Below, one piece after another: positions 51,550 through 59,903 of a stretch of 63,110 bases of DNA. The stretch's first letter is position 1. Each line of letters opens with the position of its first letter. The translations under genes and the position numbers were made by a program. The stretch lies in contig NZ_LDTE01000021.1 in NCBI RefSeq assembly GCF_001476905.1, positions 1-63,110 on the forward strand. The letters run 5' to 3'. Below the pieces are notes generated by a model. That model ran no database searches and was not told the origin of the DNA. It saw only the letters and a list, made by a program, of their open reading frames with translations. Origin of the DNA: Sphingomonas sanguinis (GTDB lineage Bacteria; Pseudomonadota; Alphaproteobacteria; Sphingomonadales; Sphingomonadaceae).

Positions 51550-52407
51550 ATGACGGCGATGCGGCGGACGATACGAGGCCTGGCGGTGCTGGCGACGGGG
51601 CTACTCGTCGCGACCGGCGCGCTGGCCGAGCCGTTGAAGGTCATGACCTTCAATGTCCGCTATGCCTCGGACGAGGGGGCACAGCGCTGGGCGGTGCGGC
51701 GACCGGTGATGGTCGAACTGATCCGCCGCGCCGCGCCCGATGTGATCGGGACGCAGGAACTGCTCCAGCGACAGGGGGACGATATCGTCGCCGCGCTGCC
51801 CGGTTATCGCTGGTTCGGGCGCGACCGGCGCGGCGGGCACGCCGACGAGCATATGGGAATCTTCTATCGCACCGACCGGCTGACCCTGATCGACCAGGGC
51901 GACTTCTGGTTGTCGGACACGCCCGAGGTGGTGGGCAGCCAGAGCTGGGGCACCGACCTGCCGCGCCTGGCGAGCTGGGCGGTGTTCGAGACCAGGGAGG
52001 CCAAGCCGCACCGCTTCCTGTTCGTCGACACCCATCTGCCGCACCGCGATCAGGACGGCGAGGCGCGCGACAAGGCGGCCCGGCTGATCCTGTCGCGCTT
52101 GCCCGACCTGGCCAAGGGGCTGCCGCTGGTCCTGGCGGGCGACATGAACGCCCGGCCGGATACGGCCGCCTATCGCACCTTCGCAGGCGCGCTGACTGAT
52201 GCCTGGGGCAGCGCGAAGCGGCGCGAGGGGCCGGTGCTGACCTTCCACGACTTCACCGGCACGCCCGACCGCCGGATCGACTATCTCTTCCTGCGCGGGT
52301 TCAAGGCGGACACCGTGACGACCGACACCTATCACCGGGGCAAGGTCTATCCGTCGGACCATTTCCCGATCCGCGCGACCCTGTCGTTCGAGGGCGAGAA
52401 GCCCTGA
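51550..52407 (+). CDS. Secreted endonuclease/exonuclease/phosphatase (EEP) family protein
   Basis: A 285-residue EEP hydrolase with a signal peptide (MRRTIRGLAVLATGLLVATGALA). The fold residues are in order: Asn in VMTFNVRYAS, Glu in GTQELLQRQ, HMGIFYR, Asp/His in FVDTHLPHRDQ, GDMNARPD and the final SDHFPIRATL with the catalytic Asp-His pair. This subfamily (LmbE-unrelated, often annotated 'endonuclease') may cleave phosphodiesters, nucleotides or phospholipids outside the cell. The start at 51550 has a GAAGGG site; the first ATG at 51529 lacks one. It is divergent from the FUR-regulated receptor. Confidence 0.88.
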   Translation: MTAMRRTIRGLAVLATGLLVATGALAEPLKVMTFNVRYASDEGAQRWAVRRPVMVELIRRAAPDVIGTQELLQRQGDDIVAALPGYRWFGRDRRGGHADEHMGIFYRTDRLTLIDQGDFWLSDTPEVVGSQSWGTDLPRLASWAVFETREAKPHRFLFVDTHLPHRDQDGEARDKAARLILSRLPDLAKGLPLVLAGDMNARPDTAAYRTFAGALTDAWGSAKRREGPVLTFHDFTGTPDRRIDYLFLRGFKADTVTTDTYHRGKVYPSDHFPIRATLSFEGEKP

Positions 52408-52538
52408 GAGGCCTCCCCCATCCCGCATTAGGGAGCTTCGTTTCCCGATAGCGTTATCATTTGGCCCCTCCTATGATCGGCGGGACAGCCATGGGCGGCG
52501 GGGAATCGCGCGTATGCCGGGCATAGGAGAGGGATGAT

Positions 52539-54512
52539 ATGCGGAAGGGGCAATCACGGTCCGGCGCGGGGCGAGGGGCGGTATGGGCGCTGCTGTTCGG
52601 CACGGCGGCGGCCTGGCCGGTCATGGCGGAGGCGCGGCCGCGCATCCTGACCCCGATGAGCGCCCATGCCGTTCTGCAGCGCGATCGGCCGATCATCGTC
52701 GAGGGCGCGGCCGACGCGGGCGAGGGCGTCACCGTGATGCTGGGCGGAACCAGCGCCACCGCGACTGCCGATGCCAAGGGCCATTGGCGCGCGACCCTGC
52801 CCGCCATGGCGGCGACCGCCACCCCGCTGACGCTGACCGCGACCGGCAAGGACGGCGCTGTCGACACGATGGACGACCTGCTGGTCGGTGACGTCTGGCT
52901 GTGCTCGGGCCAGTCCAACATGGAATATCCGACCAAGCAGGCGCTGAACGGCGAGGGGCTGGTCAAGGGCGCGGCCAATGACCGTATCCGGCTGCTCGAC
53001 GTGGCCCATCATGTCGGCCTGTCCGCCGATGAGCCGCTGGAGAAGCGCCCGGTCTGGGCCGCCGCTTCGCCCGCCAGCGTCGCCGATTTTTCGGCGGCCT
53101 GCTATCTGATGGTCAAGGATTTGGCGGCCAAGGCGAATGTGCCGATGGGCGCGATCGATTCGAGCTGGGGTGGGACCAAGATCCTGCCATGGATCGACCC
53201 CACCGATGCGCGCAAGCTGCCCGGCCTGTCGGCCGACGCCGATCTGCTGGCCCTGTACGCGCGCGACCATGCGGCGGGCCTGCGCGCGTTCGGCGACCGC
53301 TGGGGCGAGTGGTGGCGCAAGGCGATGGGCACGAAACGCGGGCAGGAGCCGTGGAACGCCCCCGACCGGCTGAACTGGACCCCGGTGCCCAAATTCGGCC
53401 CGTGGGAGGAATGGGGCGTGCCCGAACTCGCCGACTATAACGGGCTGGTATGGTTCCGGCAGGGCTTCGACCTGCCGACCGCCCCGACCGGCGACGGGGT
53501 GATCGAACTGGCGGGAATCGACGAGCTCGACACCGTCTGGGTCAATGGCGTGGTCGTCGGCGCGACCTTTGGCTGGGGCGACTGGCGGCGCTACACCGTG
53601 CCGCGCTCGGCCCTGAAGAAGGGACACAACGAGATCGTCGTCGGGCTGGGCGATACCTATGGTCCGGGCGGCATGTTCGGTCCCGGCGACAAGATCCAGT
53701 TCACCCCCGCGGGCGGCCAGCCCATCCCGCTCGGCACCGGGTGGCGCTATTCGGTCTATAAGGCGAACGACCAGAGTTATCCGCGCAGCCCCTGGGAAAG
53801 CCATGCGGGGCTCGGCACACTCTACAACGGCATGATCGCGCCACTGGGTCCGATCGGGTTGAAGGGCGTCGCCTGGTATCAGGGCGAGTCCGATGTCGGG
53901 CTCGCCAGCTATGGCGACCGGCTGGCGGCGCTGATGACCGGGTGGCGGCGTCAGTTTGGCGACCCGAACCTGCCCTTCCTGATCGTCCAGCTCGCCGATT
54001 TCGGCGCGCCGCCGGTGAAGATCGGCGACAGCGGCTGGGCGGCCCTGCGCGAGACGCAGCGTCTGGCGGTGCTGCGCGACAATCATGCGGCGCTGGCGAC
54101 GACGATCGATATCGGCGTGCGCAACGATATCCATCCGGCGGACAAGAACGAACTCGCCAAGCGGTTGGTCTTCGCCGAACAGCATCTGGAGGCGGGCGAC
54201 CGCGCCCATGCGTCCGGGCCGATGATCGCCTCGGCCACCCGCGCGGGGGGAGAGGTCGTGCTGCGCTTCGACGGGGTGCAGGGCGCGCTTCATGCGTGGA
54301 GTGCGGCCGCGCCGATCGGATTCGAGCTGTGTGACGCAAGCGCCTGTCGTTATGCGAATGCGAGCGTGAACGGGTCGGAGGTACGACTGGCCGATGCGAA
54401 GCCGGGTGATGTCCGTGTCCGCTACGCCTGGGCCGATGCGCCGGTGGTCAACTTCTATGACGAAGCCCCGCATCCGGTGGTGCCGTTCGAGGCGGCGATT
54501 ACGGGAAACTGA
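52539..54512 (+). CDS. Sialate/glycan O-acetylesterase
   Basis: A 657-residue secreted esterase of the SIAE type. After a signal peptide (about 1-30), block I WLCSGQSNMEYP carries the catalytic serine. GWYQGESDVG-like VAWYQGESDVGLASYGDR and the Asp-His block DIGVRNDIHPADKNELAKR complete the SGNH triad. An inserted beta-sandwich (about 300-400, VWVNGVVVGATFGWG, galactose-binding-like) interrupts the domain, as in SIAE proteins. Such enzymes remove acetyl groups from sialic acid or, in soil bacteria, from plant xylan or pectin; the latter is more likely here. Confidence 0.9.
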   Translation: MRKGQSRSGAGRGAVWALLFGTAAAWPVMAEARPRILTPMSAHAVLQRDRPIIVEGAADAGEGVTVMLGGTSATATADAKGHWRATLPAMAATATPLTLTATGKDGAVDTMDDLLVGDVWLCSGQSNMEYPTKQALNGEGLVKGAANDRIRLLDVAHHVGLSADEPLEKRPVWAAASPASVADFSAACYLMVKDLAAKANVPMGAIDSSWGGTKILPWIDPTDARKLPGLSADADLLALYARDHAAGLRAFGDRWGEWWRKAMGTKRGQEPWNAPDRLNWTPVPKFGPWEEWGVPELADYNGLVWFRQGFDLPTAPTGDGVIELAGIDELDTVWVNGVVVGATFGWGDWRRYTVPRSALKKGHNEIVVGLGDTYGPGGMFGPGDKIQFTPAGGQPIPLGTGWRYSVYKANDQSYPRSPWESHAGLGTLYNGMIAPLGPIGLKGVAWYQGESDVGLASYGDRLAALMTGWRRQFGDPNLPFLIVQLADFGAPPVKIGDSGWAALRETQRLAVLRDNHAALATTIDIGVRNDIHPADKNELAKRLVFAEQHLEAGDRAHASGPMIASATRAGGEVVLRFDGVQGALHAWSAAAPIGFELCDASACRYANASVNGSEVRLADAKPGDVRVRYAWADAPVVNFYDEAPHPVVPFEAAITGN

Positions 54513-54521
54513 CGGAAGCCG

Positions 54522-54612
54522 CCCTCACCCTTCCAGCGCTTCGCGCCTCCCTCCCTCTCCCGCCGGGAGAGGGAAGGGGCCCGCCCGCGTCAGCGGGTGG
54601 GAAGGGTGAGGG
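54522..54612. repeat. Palindromic intergenic repeat
   Basis: Outer arms CCCTCACCCTTCC (54522-54534) and GGAAGGGTGAGGG (54600-54612) are exact inverted repeats. Inside are CTCCCTCTCCC and GGGAGAGGGA (about 54549-54573). The inner pair is nearly the same as the element inserted in the E2 gene at 57.55 kb, showing that the family is present more than once here. Confidence 0.85.
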
Positions 54613-54754
54613 TGGTTCGACCGAAAGGGAAAACACCACCACTCGACGCGTTACACCGGACGAAGCGCCCCAAAATGCGCTTGAAATAAAATTCCATCCG
54701 GTTGAAAGATAGCAACGACCCGAGCGGAATCGGGCGAAGCTTTGAGGAGAGAGC

Positions 54755-56050
54755 ATGGCCGTGCCGCCAGAAGGCATTTCGCGCGCCAACCTGGCCCCGT
54801 TGCAGCTGCATGTCCCTGAGCCGAAATTCCGGCCGGGCGATGCGGTCGACTTCGCCAGTGTCGAGGTTCCGCCCGCCGGTGCGCAGCGCCGCCCGGACAC
54901 CGCCGCGCCCGCCGATAGCTTCCATGAACTCGCCTATACGCTCGTTCGCGTGCTGGACGACGAGGGCCGCGCGGTCGGTCCCTGGGACCCCCGGCTCTCG
55001 GCCGATCGTCTCCGCCGGATGCTGCGCCACATGGTGCTGCTCCGCGCCTTTGACGAGCGCATGTTCCGCGCGCAGCGCCAGGGTAAGACCAGCTTCTACA
55101 TGAAGGCGCTGGGCGAGGAGGCGGTCGCCGTCGCCGCTGCCCATGCGCTGGATTATGAGGATATGTGTTTCCCCTCGTACCGCCAGCAGGGGCTGTTGAT
55201 CGCGCGCGACTGGTCGCTGGTCGACATGATGAACCAGATTTATTCCAACAGCGCGGACCGGCTGGGCGGCAAGCAACTGCCCATCATGTATTCCGCGAAA
55301 GAGGCTGGTTTCTTCTCGATCTCGGGCAATCTGACGACGCAATATCCGCAAGCCGTGGGCTGGGCGATGGCCTCGGCCGCCAAGGGCGACACCCGCATTG
55401 CCGCCGTGTGGTGCGGCGAGGGCTCGACGGCGGAAGGCGACTTCCACTCGGCCTGCACCTTTGCCGCCGTCTACCGCGCGCCGGTCGTCATGAACGTCGT
55501 CAACAACCAGTGGGCGATCTCCAGTTTTTCCGGCTTTGCGGGTGCGGAGGCGACGACCTTTGCCGCGCGGGCGATCGGCTATGGCATTGCGGGGCTGCGG
55601 GTCGATGGCAATGACGCGCTGGCGGTCTATGCCGCGACGCAGTGGGCGGCCGAGCGGGCGCGGACCAACCAGGGTGCGACGCTGATCGAGCATTTCACCT
55701 ATCGCACCGAGGGGCACTCCACCTCCGACGATCCCACCCAGTATCGCTCGGCGGGCGAGCCGACGGCGTGGCCGCTGGGCGATCCGATCCGGCGGTTGAA
55801 GGACCATCTGATCGGCCTGGGCGAGTGGGACGAGAAGCGCCACGCGACCCAGGACCGCGAAGTCGCCGAGGAGGTCCGCGCCGCGCAAAAGGCGGCCGAG
55901 GCGAACGGTATATTGGGCCACGGCCTGCACCAGCCGCTCGACAGCCTGTTCGACGGCGTGTTCGAGGAGATGCCCTGGCATCTGCGCGAGCAGCGCCAGC
56001 AGATGCTGGATGAGGAAGAAGCGAGCGGACGGCCATGGGCGCGGAAGTGA
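54755..56050 (+). CDS. bkdA1: Branched-chain 2-oxoacid dehydrogenase E1 alpha subunit
   Basis: A 431-residue E1 alpha subunit. It decarboxylates 2-oxo acids from Val, Leu and Ile with thiamine diphosphate. The ThDP motif GDTRIAAVWCGEGSTAEGDFHSACTFAAVYRAPVV-type region is intact (VWCGEGSTAEGDFH, then VNNQWAISS), as is the phosphorylation-loop-like YRTEGHSTSDDPTQYRSAGE. MVLLRAFDERMFRAQRQGK and SYRQQGLLIARD near the start are typical of bacterial BCKDH. A strong GAGGAGAGAG site precedes the ATG. It is followed by E1 beta after a 127-bp gap filled by an inverted repeat. Confidence 0.94.
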   Translation: MAVPPEGISRANLAPLQLHVPEPKFRPGDAVDFASVEVPPAGAQRRPDTAAPADSFHELAYTLVRVLDDEGRAVGPWDPRLSADRLRRMLRHMVLLRAFDERMFRAQRQGKTSFYMKALGEEAVAVAAAHALDYEDMCFPSYRQQGLLIARDWSLVDMMNQIYSNSADRLGGKQLPIMYSAKEAGFFSISGNLTTQYPQAVGWAMASAAKGDTRIAAVWCGEGSTAEGDFHSACTFAAVYRAPVVMNVVNNQWAISSFSGFAGAEATTFAARAIGYGIAGLRVDGNDALAVYAATQWAAERARTNQGATLIEHFTYRTEGHSTSDDPTQYRSAGEPTAWPLGDPIRRLKDHLIGLGEWDEKRHATQDREVAEEVRAAQKAAEANGILGHGLHQPLDSLFDGVFEEMPWHLREQRQQMLDEEEASGRPWARK

Positions 56051-56064
56051 CCCCCGTTCGGCAC

Positions 56065-56166
56065 CACCCCGGCGAAGGCCGGGGTCCAGTCGCCACGTCC
56101 TTGCGATCGCAGGGTATCGTGTGCCTCCTATCGTCTCGCAACTGGACCCCGGCCTTCGCCGGGGTG
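56065..56166. repeat. Perfect 26-bp inverted repeat between E1 alpha and E1 beta
   Basis: The left arm (56065-56090, beginning CACCCCGGCGAAGG) and the right arm (56141-56166, ending TTCGCCGGGGTG) are exact complements over 26 bases, with a 50-bp loop. Each arm can also fold on itself. The right arm ends just before a GGTGGAAG ribosome site for the E1 beta gene. This is a common sphingomonad repeat and could reduce or separate expression of the two subunits. Confidence 0.9.
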
Positions 56167-56177
56167 GAAGATAATTG

Positions 56178-57236
56178 ATGAGCGACCTGATCAACCAAAC
56201 CGCTCCCGACGCGGGCGAAACGACCCGCATGAACATGATCCAGGCGATCAACTCCGCCATGGATGTGGTCATGGCGCGCGACCCCGATGTGGTCGTGATG
56301 GGTGAGGATGTCGGCTATTTCGGCGGCGTCTTCCGGGCGACAGCGGGCCTGCAGAAGAAATACGGCAAGACCCGTGTGTTCGACACGCCGATCACCGAAT
56401 GCGGAATCATCGGCGTCGCGGTGGGCATGGGCGCGTACGGCCTGCGCCCCGTCCCCGAAATCCAGTTCGCCGACTATATCTACCCCGCGCTCGACCAGCT
56501 CGTGTCGGAGGCGGCACGGCTGCGCTATCGCTCGGCGGGCGAGTTCACCGCCCCCATTACGGTACGCTCGCCCTTCGGCGGCGGCATCTTCGGCGGCCAG
56601 ACGCACAGCCAGTCGCCCGAAGGTATCTTCACCCATGTCTCGGGCATCAAGACGGTGATCCCGGCGACCCCGTACGACGCCAAGGGCCTGCTGATCGCCG
56701 CGATCGAGGACAATGATCCTGTCCTCTTCTTCGAGCCCAAGCGCATCTATAACGGCCCGTTCAACGGCCATTGGGATCGTCCGGCCGAAAACTGGTCCAA
56801 GCATCCCGGCGGCGAGGTCCCGACCGGCTATTACCGCATCCCGCTGGGCAAGGCGGCGACGGTGCGCGAAGGCGAGGCGGTGACGATCCTGTGCTACGGC
56901 ACGATGGTCCATGTCTGCGCCGCCGTGGTCGCCGATATGGGCGTGGATGCCGAGATCATCGACCTGCGCACGCTCGTACCGCTCGACATCGAGGCGATCG
57001 AGGAATCGGTGAAGAAGACCGGCCGCTGCATGATCGTGCACGAGGCGACGCGCACCGGCGGGTACGGCGCGGAGCTGTCCGCGCTGGTTCAAGAACGCTG
57101 CTTCTATCACCTCGAAGCGCCGATCGCGCGCGTGACAGGCTTCGACACGCCCTATCCGCACAGCCTGGAATGGGCCTATTTCCCCGGCCCGGTCCGTATC
57201 GGCCAGGCGCTCAAGAACTTGCTGAAGGACGCCTGA
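56178..57236 (+). CDS. bkdA2: Branched-chain 2-oxoacid dehydrogenase E1 beta subunit
   Basis: A 352-residue E1 beta subunit (transketolase central plus C-terminal domains). It shows MNMIQAINSAMDVVMARDPDV, VVMGEDVGYFGGVFRATAGL, FDTPITECGIIGVAVGMGAY and the C-terminal IDLRTLVPLDIEAIEESVKK with HEATRTGGYGAELSA. All are normal for the beta subunit that pairs with E1 alpha to form the ThDP site. The ATG at 56178 is preferred to a TTG one codon earlier; its GGTGGAAG site is partly supplied by the inverted repeat. One base separates it from the E2 start. Confidence 0.95.
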   Translation: MSDLINQTAPDAGETTRMNMIQAINSAMDVVMARDPDVVVMGEDVGYFGGVFRATAGLQKKYGKTRVFDTPITECGIIGVAVGMGAYGLRPVPEIQFADYIYPALDQLVSEAARLRYRSAGEFTAPITVRSPFGGGIFGGQTHSQSPEGIFTHVSGIKTVIPATPYDAKGLLIAAIEDNDPVLFFEPKRIYNGPFNGHWDRPAENWSKHPGGEVPTGYYRIPLGKAATVREGEAVTILCYGTMVHVCAAVVADMGVDAEIIDLRTLVPLDIEAIEESVKKTGRCMIVHEATRTGGYGAELSALVQERCFYHLEAPIARVTGFDTPYPHSLEWAYFPGPVRIGQALKNLLKDA

Positions 57237-57552
57237 CATGGCTCGTTTCACCTTCCGCCTGCCCGATATCGGCGAAGGCATCTCCGAGGCCGAGATCGTC
57301 GCTTGGCACGTCAAGCTCGGCGATCGGGTCGAAGAGGACCAGTCGGTCGCCGACATGATGACCGACAAGGCGACCGTCGAGATGGAATCGCCCGTGTCGG
57401 GAATGGTGGTCGAACTGGCAGGCGAGGTCGGCGATCAGGTGCCGATCGGATCGGCGCTGATGGTGATCGAGACCGATGCGGTCGAGGAAGCGGCGTCGCC
57501 CGCGACCGAGGAACCGGTGCTAGAGGCGGAAAACCCCGGCGTCGAAGAAGCG

Positions 57553-57583
57553 CAAACTCCCTCTCCCACAAGGGGAGAGGGAG
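57553..57583. mobile_element. 31-bp palindromic insertion inside the E2 gene
   Basis: The inserted unit holds the exact inverted repeat CTCCCTCTCCC (57557-57567) and GGGAGAGGGAG (57573-57583) around ACAAG. It begins with CA and is followed by CA in the host gene, a possible 2-bp target duplication. It is closely related to the inner part of the repeat at 54.55 kb. Its 3' end GGGAG is placed 9 bases before a GTG at 57593. Confidence 0.75.
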
Positions 57584-57592
57584 CAGAAGAAG

Positions 57593-58459
57593 GTGCTGGC
57601 CTCGCCCGCCGTTCGGGCACGGGCGCAGGACCTGGGCGTCGATCTCGCCAGCGTGAAGCCTGCCGAGGGCGACCGCGTCCGCCATTCGGACCTCGACGCG
57701 TTCCTGCGTTATGGTTCGGGCCAGGGCTATACCCCCGTCCGCGCGCCTCGCGCCGACGAAGCAGTGCGCGTCATCGGGATGCGCCGCCGCATCGCCGAGA
57801 ACATGGCCGCGTCGAAGCGCGCCATTCCGCACTTCACCTATGTCGAGGAAATCGACGTCACCGCGCTGGAAGAGACGCGCGCGCAGTTGAACGCCGGGCG
57901 GGGCAATCGACCCAAGCTGACCATGCTGCCCCTGCTGATCGTGGCGATCTGCAAGACCTTGCCCGACTTCCCGATGCTCAATGCGCGTTATGACGACGAG
58001 GCGGGCGTGGTGAACCGTTCGGGTGCGGTACATATGGGCATGGCGACGCAGACCCCCGCCGGGTTGATGGTCCCGGTCATCCGTAACGCCGAGAGCCGCA
58101 ATGTCTGGCAGCTGGCGACCGAGATCGGCCGCCTGGCCGAGGCCGCCCGCGCGGGTAGCATCGCCAGCACCGACATGGGCGGCGGCACGATCACCCTGAC
58201 CTCGCTGGGGCCGCTGGGCGGTATCGCGACGACGCCGGTCATCAACCGGCCCGAGGTCGCGATCATCGGCCCGAACCGCATCGTCGAGCGGCCGGTCTTC
58301 CGTTCCGACGGACGCGGCGGCGAGACGATCGCGCGCGCCAAGCTGATGAACCTGTCGATCAGCTGCGACCACCGGGTCGTCGATGGCTATGATGCGGCCA
58401 GCTATGTTCAGGCGTTGAAGCGGCTGCTGGAAACGCCGGTGATGCTGTTCGCGGATTGA
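57593..58459 (+). CDS. E2 core (subunit-binding plus acyltransferase domain), possible separate product
   Basis: If translated from the GTG at 57593, this would be a 288-residue protein with the peripheral subunit-binding domain (2-36) and the complete trimer-forming acyltransferase domain: GMRRRIAENMAASKRAIPHF, then TQTPAGLMVPVIRNAESRN, GGTITLTSLGPLGG and SCDHRVVDGYDAA. It would lack the lipoyl arm, which would be made as a separate short protein. The GGGAG brought by the insertion could serve as ribosome site. Whether this start is used is not known. Confidence 0.4.
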   Translation: MLASPAVRARAQDLGVDLASVKPAEGDRVRHSDLDAFLRYGSGQGYTPVRAPRADEAVRVIGMRRRIAENMAASKRAIPHFTYVEEIDVTALEETRAQLNAGRGNRPKLTMLPLLIVAICKTLPDFPMLNARYDDEAGVVNRSGAVHMGMATQTPAGLMVPVIRNAESRNVWQLATEIGRLAEAARAGSIASTDMGGGTITLTSLGPLGGIATTPVINRPEVAIIGPNRIVERPVFRSDGRGGETIARAKLMNLSISCDHRVVDGYDAASYVQALKRLLETPVMLFAD

Positions 58460-58526
58460 GGACGCCGCCCTCGCCCTGAACCAAATCCCGCCCCCCGCGT
58501 CCTGTCTCTCAAGGCAGGAGAATTTC

Positions 58527-58757
58527 ATGCGCGGAATGACGGCGGGTTCGCTGGAAGTGACGTCGGACGGGACGGTGCGCGGAATGGTCGGTGGCGACGT
58601 GCTTGTCGCCTCCGGTGTCCATGCGACGATCAAGGCCATGGTCGCGGGCGACGTGATTGTCGAGCGCGGCGCCTCGGTACGGATTACCGGTATGGTATCG
58701 GGCCGCGTCGTCAATCTGGGCGGCGCGGTCGAGGTGAGGGGCATGGTCGCCGGGTGA
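58527..58757 (+). CDS. 76-residue bactofilin-like repeat protein
   Basis: A very small protein with a strong AGGAGAA ribosome site. The sequence is almost entirely a repeat with glycine and hydrophobic positions about every 17-18 residues: GMTAGSLEVTSDGTVRGMV, GGDVLVASGVHATIKAMV, AGDVIVERGASVRITGMV, SGRVVNLGGAVEVRGMVAG. This is the pattern of a right-handed beta helix as in bactofilins (polymer-forming cytoskeletal proteins), but with only about four turns and no flanking tails. It may polymerise or cap. Not coupled to its neighbours. Function unknown. Confidence 0.7.
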   Translation: MRGMTAGSLEVTSDGTVRGMVGGDVLVASGVHATIKAMVAGDVIVERGASVRITGMVSGRVVNLGGAVEVRGMVAG

Positions 58758-58800
58758 CTCCCGGCTTGCCATCCGCATCCCGAGCGTGAACAGGGGCGGC

Positions 58801-59694
58801 ATGACGACCGCTTCATCTGCGCGCACCGGACTGTTGCTGGGCATCGGCGCCTATGTCAGCTGGGGCATCCTGCCGCTCTACCTCAAGCTGTTGAAGGGCA
58901 TCCCCGCGCTCCAGGTACTGGCGCATCGCATCCTGTGGTCGCTGCTTCTGCTCGCCGTCGTCGTACTGGTCGCGCGGCGCGGCAAGGCCATTATAGCGGC
59001 GGCGCGAGGCCGCACCTTGCTTCTGCTCTGCGCCAGTGCCGCACTGATCGCGGTCAACTGGCTGGTCTATATCTGGTCGGTCCAGAACAATCATGTTCTG
59101 GAAGCGAGCCTTGGCTATTTCATCAATCCGCTGGTCAATGTCGGGCTGGGCGTAGCCTTGCTGGGCGAGCGTATCCGGCGGATGCAGGCGGTGGCGGTGG
59201 GCATCGCTGCCACCGGTGTGGTCGTGCTGGCGGTCAGCGGGGGCGGGGCGATCGGCATTTCGCTGGCGCTGGCCTTGTCATTCGGTTTCTACGGCTTTGT
59301 GCGCAAGATCGCGGCGATCGATGCGCTCGGCGGCCTGACGGTCGAGACGCTGCTGCTCGCCGCCCCTGCGCTGTTCGTCCTGCTCCAGGCGAGCGGCGAC
59401 GGCACGGCGGCGTTCGGGGTGGACCGGCATCTCGACATGCTGTTGATCCTGGCGGGCGCGGTGACGGCGGCGCCGCTGCTGATGTTCGCGGCGGCGGCGC
59501 GGCGGATGCGTTATGCGACGCTCGGCCTGTTGCAATATATCGCGCCAACGCTGCAATTCGCCCAGGCCGTGCTGCTCTTCGGCGAGCCGCTCAAGCCCGT
59601 CCATATCGTCACCTTCGTGCTGATCTGGGCCGGTTGTGCGCTCTACGCCTTTGACAGCGTGCGGGGGAGCCGGACGCCGGTGACGGCGAAATAG
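58801..59694 (+). CDS. rarD: RarD-type EamA family permease
   Basis: A 297-residue inner-membrane protein with about 10 helices, of the DMT/EamA superfamily. YVSWGILPLYLKLLKGIPALQVLAHRILWS near the start and VNWLVYIWSVQNNHVLEASLGYFINPLVNV are diagnostic of RarD, whose substrate is unproven. The C-terminal half ends LLQYIAPTLQFAQAVLLFGEPL. The ATG at 58801 has an AGGGG site; a GTG five codons earlier is possible. Confidence 0.9.
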   Translation: MTTASSARTGLLLGIGAYVSWGILPLYLKLLKGIPALQVLAHRILWSLLLLAVVVLVARRGKAIIAAARGRTLLLLCASAALIAVNWLVYIWSVQNNHVLEASLGYFINPLVNVGLGVALLGERIRRMQAVAVGIAATGVVVLAVSGGGAIGISLALALSFGFYGFVRKIAAIDALGGLTVETLLLAAPALFVLLQASGDGTAAFGVDRHLDMLLILAGAVTAAPLLMFAAAARRMRYATLGLLQYIAPTLQFAQAVLLFGEPLKPVHIVTFVLIWAGCALYAFDSVRGSRTPVTAK

Positions 59695-59903
59695 GTTCGC
59701 GCGGAGACGCGGAGACGCGGAGACGCGGAGACGCGGAGACGCGGAGACGCGGAGACGCGGAGACGCGGAGGGGAGCACCGTGCCGCAGGCTGCCTGCTTT
59801 CACCACAGCTCGGCTTTGGCTGCCGATCGAAGGGAGGAGGACAGGGCGGCACGTCCAGACACCTCCGCGTCTCCGCGCCTCCGCGTGAACGAACCTACTT
59901 CCG
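59694..59903. repeat. Inverted-repeat element containing an 8-bp microsatellite
   Basis: The ends AGGTTCG (from 59694) and CGAACCT (to 59903) are inverted, and CGCGGAGACGCGGAG pairs with CTCCGCGTCTCCGCG near 59868. Inside the left arm the unit GCGGAGAC is repeated 8.75 times in tandem (59701-59770). The middle is unrelated unique sequence. It is an intergenic repeat element in which one arm has expanded. It separates convergent rarD and SDR genes. Confidence 0.85.

Larger units (their letters stand above)
57238..58459 (+). pseudogene. bkdB: Branched-chain 2-oxoacid dehydrogenase E2, frameshifted by a 31-bp insertion
   Basis: The E2 acyltransferase carries acyl groups from E1 to CoA. The lipoyl domain is intact at the start (Lys44 in MTDKATVEM). 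After GVEEA the frame is lost: a 31-bp palindromic element (57553-57583) shifts it by one. In the other frame follow the peripheral subunit-binding domain (LASPAVRARAQDLGVDLASV) and the catalytic core with CDHRVVDGYDAA (His and Asp of HxxxD). Deleting the 31 bases gives GVEEAQKKVLASPAVRARA and one open gene of 396 residues, the normal length. Either E2 is inactive, made as two pieces, or the insertion is an assembly fault. No E3 gene is in the window. Confidence 0.85.

Noticed and set aside
59701..59770. CRISPR array
   Set aside because: The unit is 8 bp in direct tandem without spacers; it is a microsatellite.
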